Shown here piece by piece: positions 16,371 through 24,004 of a stretch of DNA of 34,010 nucleotides. Position numbers and translations under genes: made by a program. Location of the stretch: the NCBI GenBank assembly GCA_008012315.1, contig SSEL01000078.1, positions 1-34,010 on the forward strand, in the 5' to 3' direction. Numbering within the stretch: the first letter of the stretch is position 1; every line of letters begins with the position of its first letter. The notes below the pieces were generated by a model. The model worked only from the letters and a program-made list of their open reading frames with translations. It did not search any database and was not told the origin of the DNA. This DNA comes from Rhodospirillaceae bacterium (GTDB lineage Bacteria; Pseudomonadota; Alphaproteobacteria; Dongiales; Dongiaceae).

Positions 16371-17438
16371 ATGAGCCGCCAGATGATACCCAGCATCGAT
16401 ATCGCCGCCCTGTTCGATCCGGCCGCCTCGGCGGCGCGTGAGGCGGCCGACCGCGCCATCGCCACGGCAGCATCCGAGAGCGGCTTCATGCTGGTCACCG
16501 GCCTGCCGGCGCGTATCCCTGTCGCGCCGGCGCAATTGCAGCAGCTGAAGCGCATCTTCGCCTTGACCGAGGCGCAGCGCCGTCCCCTGTTGCGGCAGAA
16601 GTTCCGGCCCGAGAACCAGAATATCTATCGCGGCTGGTTTCCGCTGCAGAACGGTTTCGAAACATATAAGGAAGGCATCGATATGGGGCCGGATGTCGCT
16701 TATGGCGATGCCGTCACCGACAATGCCGATCCATTGCGCGAAGCGACACCGCTGCCGGCGGAAAGCGTGCTGCCGGGCTGGCGCGCCGATGCCGCCGCTT
16801 ATTATCGCGGCATGGAAGAGATCGGCGGCGCATTGATGCGCGCCATCGCCCGTGGTCTCGGCCTCGACGAGGCGATTTTCGATGCCGCCTTCAAGGGCGG
16901 CATCTCTACCTTCCGCCTGATCCGCTATCCGGTGCGCAGCGAAGCCTCCTATGGCGATCTGCAGCGCGAGCGCCTTGCGGTCACGCATCAGGGCCGCACC
17001 GGCTATTTCCTGGGCACGCCGCATGTCGATTCCGGCTTCGTCACCTTGCTGGCTCAGGACGGCGTGGAAGGTTTGCAGGCACGTCATCGCGACAGAGCCG
17101 GGCGCGACGGCGGTGAACCAGAGGGTGCCTGGATCGATGTGCCGCCGACCGATAACAGCCTGGTGGTCAATTTCGGCAAGCTGCTGGAACGCTGGACCGG
17201 CGGGCGCATCAAGGCGACGGAACATCGCGTGATCGGCTGGAGCCGGGAACGCTATTCCATCCCCTTCTTTTACGAGCCGCGCGTTGATGCGGTGATCAGT
17301 CCCCTTCCGCTAAAGGACATGCAGGCCTTCGCGCCCTTCCTCTATGGCGATTATCTCTGGCAATCGACCACCAAGTTCGTCGAATTCGCCGGGCTGGAAC
17401 ATCGCCGGCCGCCGCGCGGCCTGTCGGCGGCGCAATAG
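16371..17438 (+). CDS. 2-oxoglutarate/Fe(II)-dependent oxygenase, isopenicillin-N-synthase-like
   Basis: A protein of about 355 residues. The N-terminal DIOX_N domain is recognisable (IPSIDIAALFDP, SESGFMLVTGLP). The iron facial triad appears as H-x-D in GTPHVDSGFVTLLAQD and a distal His in KATEHRVIG; RYSIPFF supplies the R-x-S motif that binds 2-oxoglutarate. The family includes plant-type dioxygenases and bacterial relatives oxidising small molecules; the substrate is unknown. The start is uncertain: GTG 16353, ATG 16371 and ATG 16383 are all in frame without a good ribosome-binding site, and homology begins at MIPSIDI. It is convergent with the broken AI-2E gene, 4 bp apart. Confidence 0.85.
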   Translation: MSRQMIPSIDIAALFDPAASAAREAADRAIATAASESGFMLVTGLPARIPVAPAQLQQLKRIFALTEAQRRPLLRQKFRPENQNIYRGWFPLQNGFETYKEGIDMGPDVAYGDAVTDNADPLREATPLPAESVLPGWRADAAAYYRGMEEIGGALMRAIARGLGLDEAIFDAAFKGGISTFRLIRYPVRSEASYGDLQRERLAVTHQGRTGYFLGTPHVDSGFVTLLAQDGVEGLQARHRDRAGRDGGEPEGAWIDVPPTDNSLVVNFGKLLERWTGGRIKATEHRVIGWSRERYSIPFFYEPRVDAVISPLPLKDMQAFAPFLYGDYLWQSTTKFVEFAGLEHRRPPRGLSAAQ

Positions 17439-17442
17439 GCGC

Positions 17443-18689
17443 TCAGCCCGAGAGGAAGTGCCCCAGCGCCGCGAGCGGGCGGATGCGGTCGCAGATGATC
17501 TTGGCGATTGCCAGCATCGGGATCGACAGCACGGCGCCGATCACACCCCACATCCAGAACCAGAAGACCAGCGTCATGATGACCAGGACGGGGTTCAGGG
17601 TGAAGCGCCGTGCCAGGATCAGCGGCGTCACGATCTGGCCTTCGATCAGGTGGATGGTCAGATAGCAGGCGGCCGGCAATAAGGCCTGCCAGATGCTGTT
17701 GATGCCGAGAGCGCCCACCAGCAGGAACAGCCCGACACCGAAGCACGGGCCGATGACCGGAATATAATTGAGCAGGAAGGCGACGACACCCCAGAGAATC
17801 GGATCGCCGGTGCCGAAGCCCCACATCACCAGCCCCGTGGCAATGCCGACCAGGCCATTCATGACGGTGATGGTGACGAGATAGATCGAGATGTCGCGTT
17901 GGATCTGCTGGGAGATATCCACCACCTGCCGCTTGTTGCTGAAACTGGGCAGACCTCCACCAGCCGCCGCAAGAAGGTATCGCCGGATACCAGCAGGAAG
18001 AACAGCATCAGGATGGTGGTGCCAAACCCGGCGGCGAAGCTCCAGGTGCCAAGGAAAATCTGGTGCATCAAGGCGCCACTTTCCAACGATGCCGGGATCG
18101 GCGGCGTGGCGGCCCCCAAAGCAGCATTTTCCGAATCGGCGACAGTGCTGGAACCGCCGACGGGACCGGCGAGCGAGGGCGAGACCGCCGGCGATAATTG
18201 CGGCGGCCCCATCTGCGTCAGGTCCTCGGCGCGCCGCATGAAGTTCCGGATCACGCCGATCGGTTCGCGCAGGAAACTCAGCCGCTCCTCCAGCTTCGAC
18301 ACCGATTGCGGCAGATGTTCCAGCCAGGCGCTGCCGGGGCGGGAAAGCGCGGTGCCCAGGCCGAGAATCGCGCTGAAGAACACGAACAGCACCAGCAGGG
18401 CGGCGATGGGACGCGGCAGATGCAGGCGTTCGAAGACCCGCATCGCCGGTTGCAGCAGCAGGTTCAGGACAAAGGCCAGCACGATCGGCAGGATGACTTC
18501 CGCCGCCACATACATCGCCGCCAGCATGGCCAGGATCAGCAGGCCAAGCTCGATGACGATGCGGAAATCGGTCGGCAAGGGCATGTCGCCATTCGTCTCG
18601 GCAACGCCATTTCCGCCATTGGCCAGCGCAGCGGACTTTGTTCGGGAAACCGCCTTTACCCGGGCGGGCGACTTCGACGGAACTGACAT
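17443..18689 (-). pseudogene. AI-2E family transporter, disrupted by a single frameshift
   Basis: An inner-membrane protein of the AI-2E/PerM/TqsA family, read in two frames. The first part (18689 to about 17953; MSVPSKSPARVKAVSR start, GAGAGG ribosome-binding site) contains the first helices and the periplasmic region and reaches LVSGDTFLRRLVEV, after which the frame goes wrong. The second part continues in another frame with LPSFSNKRQVVDISQQIQRD, GFGTGDPILWGVVAFLLNYIPVIG and LILARRFTLNPVLVIM to a stop at 17443. One missing base around 17952-17955 explains it: adding one C after GGAGGT restores about 415 residues. Everything else looks intact, so this is either a recent mutation or a sequencing error. 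Confidence 0.88.
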
Positions 18690-18831
18690 GGGGCCCTCTC
18701 GACAAAGGTGACCCTCCCCAACTCTTTCAGTCGTGTCATCGTTCCATCATGATGACAACAAAGCTGTGTCATCCCGCCGCGACCGCGCCTTCACCCTTTC
18801 GCGAGCATCCCCCGCCCGCGACGCGTTTGCT

Positions 18832-19278
18832 TCATGCCGATTTGCAGCGCATGCCCAGGCGCTTCATCCCGCTGTCGAGGGTGGCGATGAAACGACGCGT
18901 GAGCAACGAGGGTTCGCGATCGGTCGGCACGCTGAGCCAGATGTCGAACCAGATGGCGGGTTCGAAAAGGCCGGACGACGAGGTCGGCGGCGGCGTGGGA
19001 AGAGGATGGATGATTCATCCACAGTACGGCAACGCCGATCCCGCCGGCCACCAGGTGCAGACGGTTTCCGCCAGATGGGCTTCCAGCACGATGTGCCGTT
19101 GGATGCCCAGTGCATCGTAAATGTGATCGACCGGCTGGCGCGACCGGTCCTCGCTGCCGAGCGAGATGAATTTCTCCATCCGCAGATCCGCCGCATCAAT
19201 CTGGCGCTTTTCCGCCAGGCGATGGCCGGACGGCAGCAGGCAAACGCTCTTCGTCCGATAGCGGTAATATTTCGGCAA
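18832..19278 (-). pseudogene. LysR-family regulator, C-terminal remnant with two frameshifts
   Basis: Only part of the effector-binding domain remains. Frame one (from about 19278) reads KSVCLLPSGHRLAEKRQIDAADL through SLGSEDRSRQPVDHIYDAL to LEAHLAETVC. A one-base loss near 19057 moves the sequence to a frame reading VAGGIGVAVL and DLVVRPF. An extra T near 18968 moves it again to EPAIWFDIWLSVPTDREPSL and the end GMKRLGMRCKSA, with TGA at 18834-18832. The helix-turn-helix half is absent. The 5' truncation point is close to the start of the solute-binding remnant on the other strand. Confidence 0.82.
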
Positions 19279-19294
19279 GACCGGCGGAGATCAT

Positions 19295-19588
19295 TATGAC
19301 AAGCAGGACGATCCTAATGCCGATCCCGTCGCCGGCCGTGTCGACCTGATCATGGCGGGGTCGATCATGCTGGACGATTTCCTGAAATCGCCGCAGGGCA
19401 AGGATTACGAACTGAAAGCCGTGGCGCCGCGCGATCCGGTGCTCGGCCTCGGCATCGGCGCCGGCCTGCGCAAATCCGACGGCAAGCTGAAGGAAGAGAT
19501 CAACCGGGCGATTGCCGCGATCCGCGCCAATGGCACCTATGACAAGATCGCCAAGAAGTATTTCGATTTCGATATCTATGGCGGCTGA
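19295..19588 (+). pseudogene. Amino-acid ABC transporter substrate-binding protein, C-terminal remnant
   Basis: An in-frame segment of about 97 residues, beginning around YDKQDDPNADPVAGRVDLI and ending RANGTYDKIAKKYFDFDIYGG, is the C-terminal third of a family 3 periplasmic binding protein (Lys/Arg/ornithine/octopine type). Typical marks are AGRVDLIMA, DDFLKSPQGKDYEL, GIGAGLRKSDGKLKEEINRAI and the terminal KKYF-FDIY. No signal peptide or N-terminal lobe exists upstream; the sequence runs straight into the LysR remnant on the opposite strand. An internal ATG at 19352 gives only 78 residues and is unlikely to make a working protein. Confidence 0.82.
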
Positions 19589-19611
19589 GCCGCCGGCGAG
19601 CAAAAGAACCC

Positions 19612-19637
19612 GCGGTCCGGCCATCTTGCCGGACCGC
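19612..19637. terminator. Bidirectional intrinsic terminator
   Basis: GCGGTCCGGC (19612-19621) and GCCGGACCGC (19628-19637) form a perfect 10-bp stem with loop CATCTT. On the minus strand it is followed by GGGTTCTTTTGC, suiting the glycine-zipper gene that ends at 19655. On the plus strand AAGCTTGCTTTAT follows, suiting the former ABC operon. Confidence 0.75.
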
Positions 19638-19654
19638 AAGCTTGCTTTATCGCC

Positions 19655-19963
19655 TTAATTGGTCGACTGCTTCTTGCCTTCGGCGACGCCGCGCTGATAG
19701 GCGGATTCCTCGCCCTTCTTATGCTGATCCCAGACATAGCCGCCGACACCGCCGGCCGCCGCGCCGATGGCGGCACCTAATCCGGCATTGCCGGCGATGG
19801 CGCCGATCAGGGCACCACCTGCTGCGCCGCCCCCCGCGCCGGTCAGCGTGCGTTGCTGCGTGTCGCTCATCCCGGTGCAGCCGCTCAATAACAGCGACGC
19901 GGACAACAGAGCGGCGGGCAAAAGCGACCACGCCCGGCCGATCCGTATATGCAACCGTGTCAT
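19655..19963 (-). CDS. Glycine-zipper outer-membrane lipoprotein
   Basis: A protein of about 102 residues. The start (MTRLHIRIGRAW) follows a good GGGAGG ribosome-binding site; an upstream in-frame GTG/ATG pair lies before that site and was rejected. The signal peptide ends in a lipobox, LLLSGC, so the mature protein is a lipoprotein. A glycine zipper follows (TGAGGGAAGGALIGAIAGNA, AAIGAAAGGVGGYVWDQ), as in OmpA-like/YMGG proteins that insert in membranes, with a charged C-terminus. The exact role is unknown. It is probably cotranscribed with the Rap1a-like gene whose stop lies 27 bp upstream. Confidence 0.82.
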   Translation of the reverse strand: MTRLHIRIGRAWSLLPAALLSASLLLSGCTGMSDTQQRTLTGAGGGAAGGALIGAIAGNAGLGAAIGAAAGGVGGYVWDQHKKGEESAYQRGVAEGKKQSTN

Positions 19964-19990
19964 CTCTACCTCCCTCGGTTCCATCACGTC

Positions 19991-20380
19991 CTACTGGCCG
20001 CAGGGATAGCGTGCCTGTAGATAGCGGAAGATGGTATCGACCGGCCTGTCCGGCAAGTATTGCTGATGGGTCTTCATCCAGCCGACGAAATCGGCGAGCG
20101 CGCTGGCCCGGCTCGGTGGGGGTGTGGGCAGGCAGACATAGCGATAGTCCGGCGATTGTTCGGCCAAAGCGGCATAATATTGGTAGGCGCCCACGGCGAC
20201 GCCGTAACAAAAAGCCATCGCCGCCTGATAGGTGTCATCGGATTGCGGCGTGGTGCAGATGTCGACATAGTCCGCCGTCGTGTGCAGCTCGAACTGATCC
20301 ACCGTTGCCGCCTCGGCTGCAGGGCCGGCCAGGCTCATCGCCAGGAAAGCTGCCGCGACCGACAGCCGATGATATGCCAT
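19991..20380 (-). CDS. Secreted Rap1a/Tai-like protein
   Basis: A 129-residue protein with a clear signal peptide (MAYHRLSVAAAFLAMSLAGPAAEA), started by GGAGG at the right spacing; a 34-residue in-frame extension is rejected. The mature part has TADYVDICTTPQSD, MAFCYGVAVGAYQYY, VCLPTPPPSRASALADFVGWM and a last Cys near the end (ARYPCGQ). The four Cys suggest two periplasmic disulfides. This pattern is that of the Rap1a/Tai domain, known from immunity proteins against type VI amidase effectors but widespread in proteins with no effector nearby. No effector gene is visible here, so an immunity role is unsupported. Confidence 0.8.
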   Translation of the reverse strand: MAYHRLSVAAAFLAMSLAGPAAEAATVDQFELHTTADYVDICTTPQSDDTYQAAMAFCYGVAVGAYQYYAALAEQSPDYRYVCLPTPPPSRASALADFVGWMKTHQQYLPDRPVDTIFRYLQARYPCGQ

Positions 20381-20463
20381 CTTGCGCCTCCATCGCGTTG
20401 CATCTTCCGGCTTCATCGGCCGGCGCGAACTCGAGAGATAGGATACACCACTATGCAAACAGA

Positions 20464-20495
20464 AACCGTCCATTCGTGTCAACGAATGGACGGTT
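20464..20495 (-). terminator. Intrinsic terminator of the homocysteine methyltransferase gene
   Basis: AACCGTCCATTCGT (20464-20477) and ACGAATGGACGGTT (20482-20495) form a perfect 14-bp stem with a GTCA loop. It begins 30 bp after the stop codon of the gene at 20526 and is followed on the minus strand by TTTCTGTTTG. It is also close to the start region of the Rap1a-like gene, which it would insulate. Confidence 0.85.
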
Positions 20496-20525
20496 CCGTT
20501 GTTTCAAGATGTTTAACGCGGCTCG

Positions 20526-21488
20526 TTAACCCGCAGCCGAAGCGCAGCAATGACCGATCTGTTCGATATGGCGGTGATCGGTGCCGCAACACCCGCCAAG
20601 CACGCTGATCCACGGCGCCTGCCGACGGATATCCTGATAGTCGCGGCCCAGTTGAACGGGATCGCCGTCATCGAGATCGGTGGCCTGGTCCAACTCGGCA
20701 TGGCTGCGTTTCGATGCATTGGCGCGGATGCCACGCAGGCGCAGCAGCCAATCGCCGCCATCGGCGAGGAGTGCTGCGAAATGCGTGGGATGGGCGCAGT
20801 TGATGCAGAAATAGGCCGGGCTGCCGCCAGTCTCATCATCCACCGTCTCGATGGCGTCGCGCAGGCTCTGGCCGGTCGGCAGCTTGCCGTCGGTTTCCAG
20901 GGTGAAGGAAATCGCCGCCGGGATGCCGGCCGAGGCCGCCGCACGGGCGATGCCGATCGCTTCCTCGGCATTCGTCATGGTCATCGCCGATACCATATCC
21001 GCTTGCGTGCCGGCGAACACCTGCACCTGCCCGCCGTGATATTCCTCGGCTTCGGTGGCGGTCATCGTCTTGCCGGGATCGTAACCGTCGCCGCGCGGAC
21101 CCAGGCAGCCGCTGACCACGATCGGCTGAGGTTTTGCCCCCTCTACCGCCATCGCCTCGGCGCGCAAGGCGCACATCAGGTCGATCGCCGACCGGTTGGC
21201 TGCATCCAATGCCGCCGGGTCGTAATCGAGTTTCGCCGCCCAATCGGGATTGGCGCGCCAGGTCGGGCTTTCCAGAATGAAGCCGGTCCCATTGGCCTTG
21301 GCGATCTTCATGTAACGCGCATAATAACCGCGCAGCCATGCCCGTCCCTCGCTTGTCCTCAACAGATCGAAAAGGGCGAAATACGGTAGTTCCCTGCCTT
21401 CATGAAAAATATAAGTGGTCTCACCACCGCCATCGGTCAGGAACACATTGTCGGCCAATTGCGGCAATCGATTGCGATATAGGCTCAT
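20526..21488 (-). CDS. Homocysteine S-methyltransferase family protein
   Basis: A 320-residue TIM-barrel enzyme of the family that moves a methyl group from S-methylmethionine, SAM or betaine to homocysteine. The N-terminal LTDGGGETTYIFHEG corresponds to the usual DGG/AMGT-like strand. Zinc ligands are visible as the Cys of YFCINCAHP and the C-C pair of VLGGCCGTDHRHI near the C-terminus. SGCLGPRGDGYDPG is also characteristic. It starts at ATG 21488 (MSLYRNRLPQL). The enzyme would salvage methionine in the cytosol; the methyl donor is not deducible. The 5' leader holds a strong inverted repeat. Confidence 0.92.
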   Translation of the reverse strand: MSLYRNRLPQLADNVFLTDGGGETTYIFHEGRELPYFALFDLLRTSEGRAWLRGYYARYMKIAKANGTGFILESPTWRANPDWAAKLDYDPAALDAANRSAIDLMCALRAEAMAVEGAKPQPIVVSGCLGPRGDGYDPGKTMTATEAEEYHGGQVQVFAGTQADMVSAMTMTNAEEAIGIARAAASAGIPAAISFTLETDGKLPTGQSLRDAIETVDDETGGSPAYFCINCAHPTHFAALLADGGDWLLRLRGIRANASKRSHAELDQATDLDDGDPVQLGRDYQDIRRQAPWISVLGGCCGTDHRHIEQIGHCCASAAG

Positions 21489-21520
21489 CTCGTGGATTCC
21501 ATTCCCAAGTGAAGATGCGA

Positions 21521-21554
21521 CGCATCATGTCCCCGCGACTGAAAACATGATGCG
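21521..21554. other. Inverted repeat in the homocysteine methyltransferase leader
   Basis: CGCATCATGT (21521-21530) and ACATGATGCG (21545-21554) are perfect 10-bp arms with a 14-bp centre, 33 bp upstream of the ATG on the minus strand. It could be an mRNA hairpin or an operator. I could not match the leader to a SAM or SAH riboswitch consensus. Confidence 0.5.
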
Positions 21555-21645
21555 GCAAGGCCGTTGCGACCAGCCGATCGATGGTCCCGATTTCGCAGAT
21601 TTCGGCAATTTCCTGTGACGGCCAACACATTAGCCCGATACGTGA

Positions 21646-21813
21646 AGATCGCGTCGCAGCAAGGCATCGCTTTCAACCGGGCTGGCCGATATGGCGGTAA
21701 CTTTGGTTGAAGGCGGTTTGATACTGGGCCGCGCCTTGCAAGATGCTTCCATCCTGCCGCAACCGATTCTGGTCTACCGCGATCTCATCAGGCCGGTCTT
21801 CATACCTAACTAA
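21646..21813 (+). pseudogene. TetR-family regulator, C-terminal remnant
   Basis: A frame open from 21646 to TAA 21811-21813 reads SLSTGLADMAVTLVEGGLIL, GRALQDASILPQ, then YRDLIRPVF. This is the last ligand-domain helix region of many TetR regulators (MAV-LVEGGLILSRAL-D pattern). An in-frame stop lies just upstream (21643) and there is no DNA-binding domain. The next 284 bp, up to the host-attachment gene, hold nothing I can name. Confidence 0.65.
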
Positions 21814-22101
21814 TGGCCGTCAAGGAGGCGGCGGTGTCATTCGCGCATTAACGGACAAATTAATTTTCGTTATGGCGAACCGGTTGCCGCACATCAGATG
21901 ATGCGTGGCGCAAGCATTGGGATTGTCATAAAATTAACGCCAAGCGGAGATGGCATCGTCATCTGTGATCCGTCTCACGATATCAAAGCTTTTTCCTTGG
22001 CATCGGGGCGAAACGGCGTTCTTATGCTGAAGCCGCCTGTGCTGCATTTTCCATTTTGCATTTCGCGCTCCGCTATCGGAGCTTACGCGCAAAGGTGATG
22101 A

Positions 22102-22557
22102 ATGACTGCGGCAACGACAAAATCGAAAAGCTGGATTCTCGTCGCCAGTCCGCGCTATGCGCAGGTCTGGTCGTGTCTTGCTAATGGCAAGGTGAATGCG
22201 ATCGGCATCATGCGGCCGCAGGAACCGTATAACCCCGCATCATCCGCACCATCGGATTGCGAGAGCGCCGCGAAGCTCATCCTCTGCAGGTTCGTCCGCC
22301 AATTGGTGCAACGCCTGGAGGATGCGGCGCGATGCGACGACTTCCAGCGCCTCATCCTCATCGCGCCGCCGCAGATGCTCGATATCCTGCATGACAATAT
22401 CGACAGCCGTCTCGGCCACCTGATTCAGACCGAACTCGCCAAGGACCTGACCAAGGGTAATACGCTGGATATCACCGCCGAGATCAAGAACCTGCTGTAT
22501 GAACGCTTACCCGCCGCGGTCAGGCCGTCAACGCCGCGCCTGGCGCACGCCATCTGA
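22102..22557 (+). CDS. Host-attachment-type protein (eRF1-like family)
   Basis: A 151-residue protein. It begins KSWILVASPRYAQVWSCLANGKV, ending the first strand set; the C-terminal half has FVRQLVQRLEDAA, FQRLILIAPPQMLDILHDNI and ELAKDLTKGNTLDITAEIKNLL. This is the pattern of PF10116, called host attachment protein after a plant-associated member and related to archaeal/bacterial eRF1-like (baeRF) domains. The true function is unsettled. ATG 22102 follows AAAGG; an ATG at 22098 is out of frame. It is convergent with the DUF3096 gene, 35 bp apart. Confidence 0.8.
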   Translation: MTAATTKSKSWILVASPRYAQVWSCLANGKVNAIGIMRPQEPYNPASSAPSDCESAAKLILCRFVRQLVQRLEDAARCDDFQRLILIAPPQMLDILHDNIDSRLGHLIQTELAKDLTKGNTLDITAEIKNLLYERLPAAVRPSTPRLAHAI

Positions 22558-22592
22558 TCCTGCCGGTCAACGCCCCAGGCTGGGCGAATGAC

Positions 22593-22742
22593 TTAATGAA
22601 TGAAATGCGGCCATAGGCCGGCAATCCCGACCAGGATGAGATAAAGCGCGACGATGATGTTGAGCAGCCGCGGCATGACGAGAATGAGGATGCCGGCAAT
22701 CAAGGCGATCAGCGGCTGAAGCATCACGACACTGATGGTCAT
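22593..22742 (-). CDS. Small DUF3096 membrane protein
   Basis: A 49-residue protein reading MTISVVMLQPLIALIAG, then ILILVMPRLLNIIVALYL, then ILVGIAGLWPHFIH. Two hydrophobic helices joined by a PRLLN turn match the DUF3096 family of tiny membrane proteins. The ATG at 22742 has CGGAG about 10 bp upstream. The longer minus-strand frame crossing this region (22567-22839) is out of phase and is not the gene. The function of the family is unknown. Confidence 0.85.
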   Translation of the reverse strand: MTISVVMLQPLIALIAGILILVMPRLLNIIVALYLILVGIAGLWPHFIH

Positions 22743-22871
22743 ATCGGATATCTCCGGAGTCAGTTGAAACGACGAAAGAGACGGGCACAGGGACGACCGC
22801 CGGAACCGGCGGCCGCCACATTTGCTTTATCGCATGCAAGCGATGCGGGAAAGAAGGGAATTCGGCCTGCG

Positions 22872-23585
22872 CTACTCGGCCAGAATGAGAACGGAATAAC
22901 CGCCCAGCAGGCGGGCGACGAAACGTTCCGACACAGCCTTCTGCATCGCATATCTGACCGTATTCAGCATCTTGGTGCGCGCCTTGCGGTTGGGCAATTC
23001 GGCGGCGCCATTGGTGAGGAACCAGTCGATGATGCGGTGATTGGTGAATTCAAGGGATTTGAGCGCCGTTTCCAGCGTGAAGAGATGAATATGGCCTGAA
23101 CTGTCCCAGGCATTCTTGCCGCGCAGGATGCCGCTGGCATGCACGTCCAGCGGCACATGATAGATCTGGTAGCGCGCCTTCTCACGGGTCTGGCGCAGGA
23201 AGCTGAAACAATCCTCGACATGTTCGAAAACATCGATCGCCATGACGAGGTCGTATTGGCGCTGATCGGCGAAGGCGTCGCCGAGGATGAACTGGCAGCG
23301 GTCATTCTCGAATTGCCGGCTCATCTCATGCGCCTGCGGGCTGATCTCATAGCCGGTGAACTGCGCCGTTTCCGGCATAAGCGTCTGCATGGCGGACAGG
23401 ATGCCGCCGGCACCGCAGCCGATCTCGCAGACGCTGTTGATCTTCACTTCCGGATGGCGGCTGAGCTGCTTCATGATCCAGCCGGCCTTCATTTGCGAAT
23501 CCTGCAAATGCCACGTCCCGCCGGTCAGATCCAGATAGGATCCATCGGCATAAGCACCGCTATGAAAGTCGGTCGCCTGCGACAT
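22872..23585 (-). CDS. SAM-dependent class I methyltransferase
   Basis: A 237-residue cytosolic protein. SAM-binding motif I is VCEIGCGAGGILSAM (about residues 52-66), motif II-like is FTGYEISPQAHEM with the acidic Glu for the ribose, and QYDLVMAIDVFEHVEDCFSFL is the motif typical of Methyltransf_11/23 proteins. ATG 23585 is preferred over 23630, because GGGAGGG lies just before it. The C-terminus (FVARLLGGYSVLILAE) is a closing strand. Similar proteins methylate sugars or lipids; the substrate is unknown. No glycan genes are adjacent. Confidence 0.88.
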   Translation of the reverse strand: MSQATDFHSGAYADGSYLDLTGGTWHLQDSQMKAGWIMKQLSRHPEVKINSVCEIGCGAGGILSAMQTLMPETAQFTGYEISPQAHEMSRQFENDRCQFILGDAFADQRQYDLVMAIDVFEHVEDCFSFLRQTREKARYQIYHVPLDVHASGILRGKNAWDSSGHIHLFTLETALKSLEFTNHRIIDWFLTNGAAELPNRKARTKMLNTVRYAMQKAVSERFVARLLGGYSVLILAE

Positions 23586-24004
23586 GATTATCCCTCCCGT
23601 AGATGGTACCCCCTTCGCGTCATCCGACATTCACCTTCCCTGGCGGACTGACACGTGGTGGACTGATGCGTGGCGCGTCATATCCGGTTATCGCCTCATG
23701 CCCTGGAACGATGCGCTCCCGGTTCACCGCGCATGCCTCACCCAGCCCTCAACCCCGGCACCGTTGTAACACCGCCATCCGCAACCCCGTTCCCCGGCTT
23801 TTCCGATAATCGACGAAAAAAATCAGGAAAAAACCTCTGTCTGTATCTCACCTGCAACAAGGGATAAACTGATTGCGGCAGAATCGGGGAAGGCCGCGTA
23901 CCGGAAGTTGAACGGCAGCGGCAGCCGGCTGCCGGCACCGGCAAACTAAGCCGGCAGGAAAAAATAGAACTGGTGGGGAATAATGCTTAGTCGTTGGGTT
24001 GATA
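23586..24004. other. Gene-free stretch upstream of the PAS protein
   Basis: No reading frame here looks coding. There is a loose direct repeat of GGCGGACTGACACG and GGTGGACTGATGCG near 23642-23669. An A-rich segment (GACGAAAAAAATCAGGAAAAAAC) around 23812-23835 may be promoter-associated. Promoters for the methyltransferase (minus) and the PAS gene (plus) should both lie here. Confidence 0.4.

Noticed and set aside
17443..18705. Single 420-residue minus-strand frame as an intact AI-2E gene
   Set aside because: Its first two thirds are out of frame with the transporter; only the last third matches, so the gene is frameshifted.
19352..19588. 78-residue frame as an intact small protein
   Set aside because: It is the C-terminal third of a periplasmic binding protein without signal peptide or N-terminal lobe.
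21489..21640. SAM-II or SAH riboswitch before the homocysteine methyltransferase
   Set aside because: The conserved loop sequences I know for these classes are absent; only a simple hairpin is supported.
21898..22098. 66-residue plus-strand frame before the host-attachment gene
   Set aside because: No ribosome-binding site, no family pattern, and composition unlike neighbouring genes.
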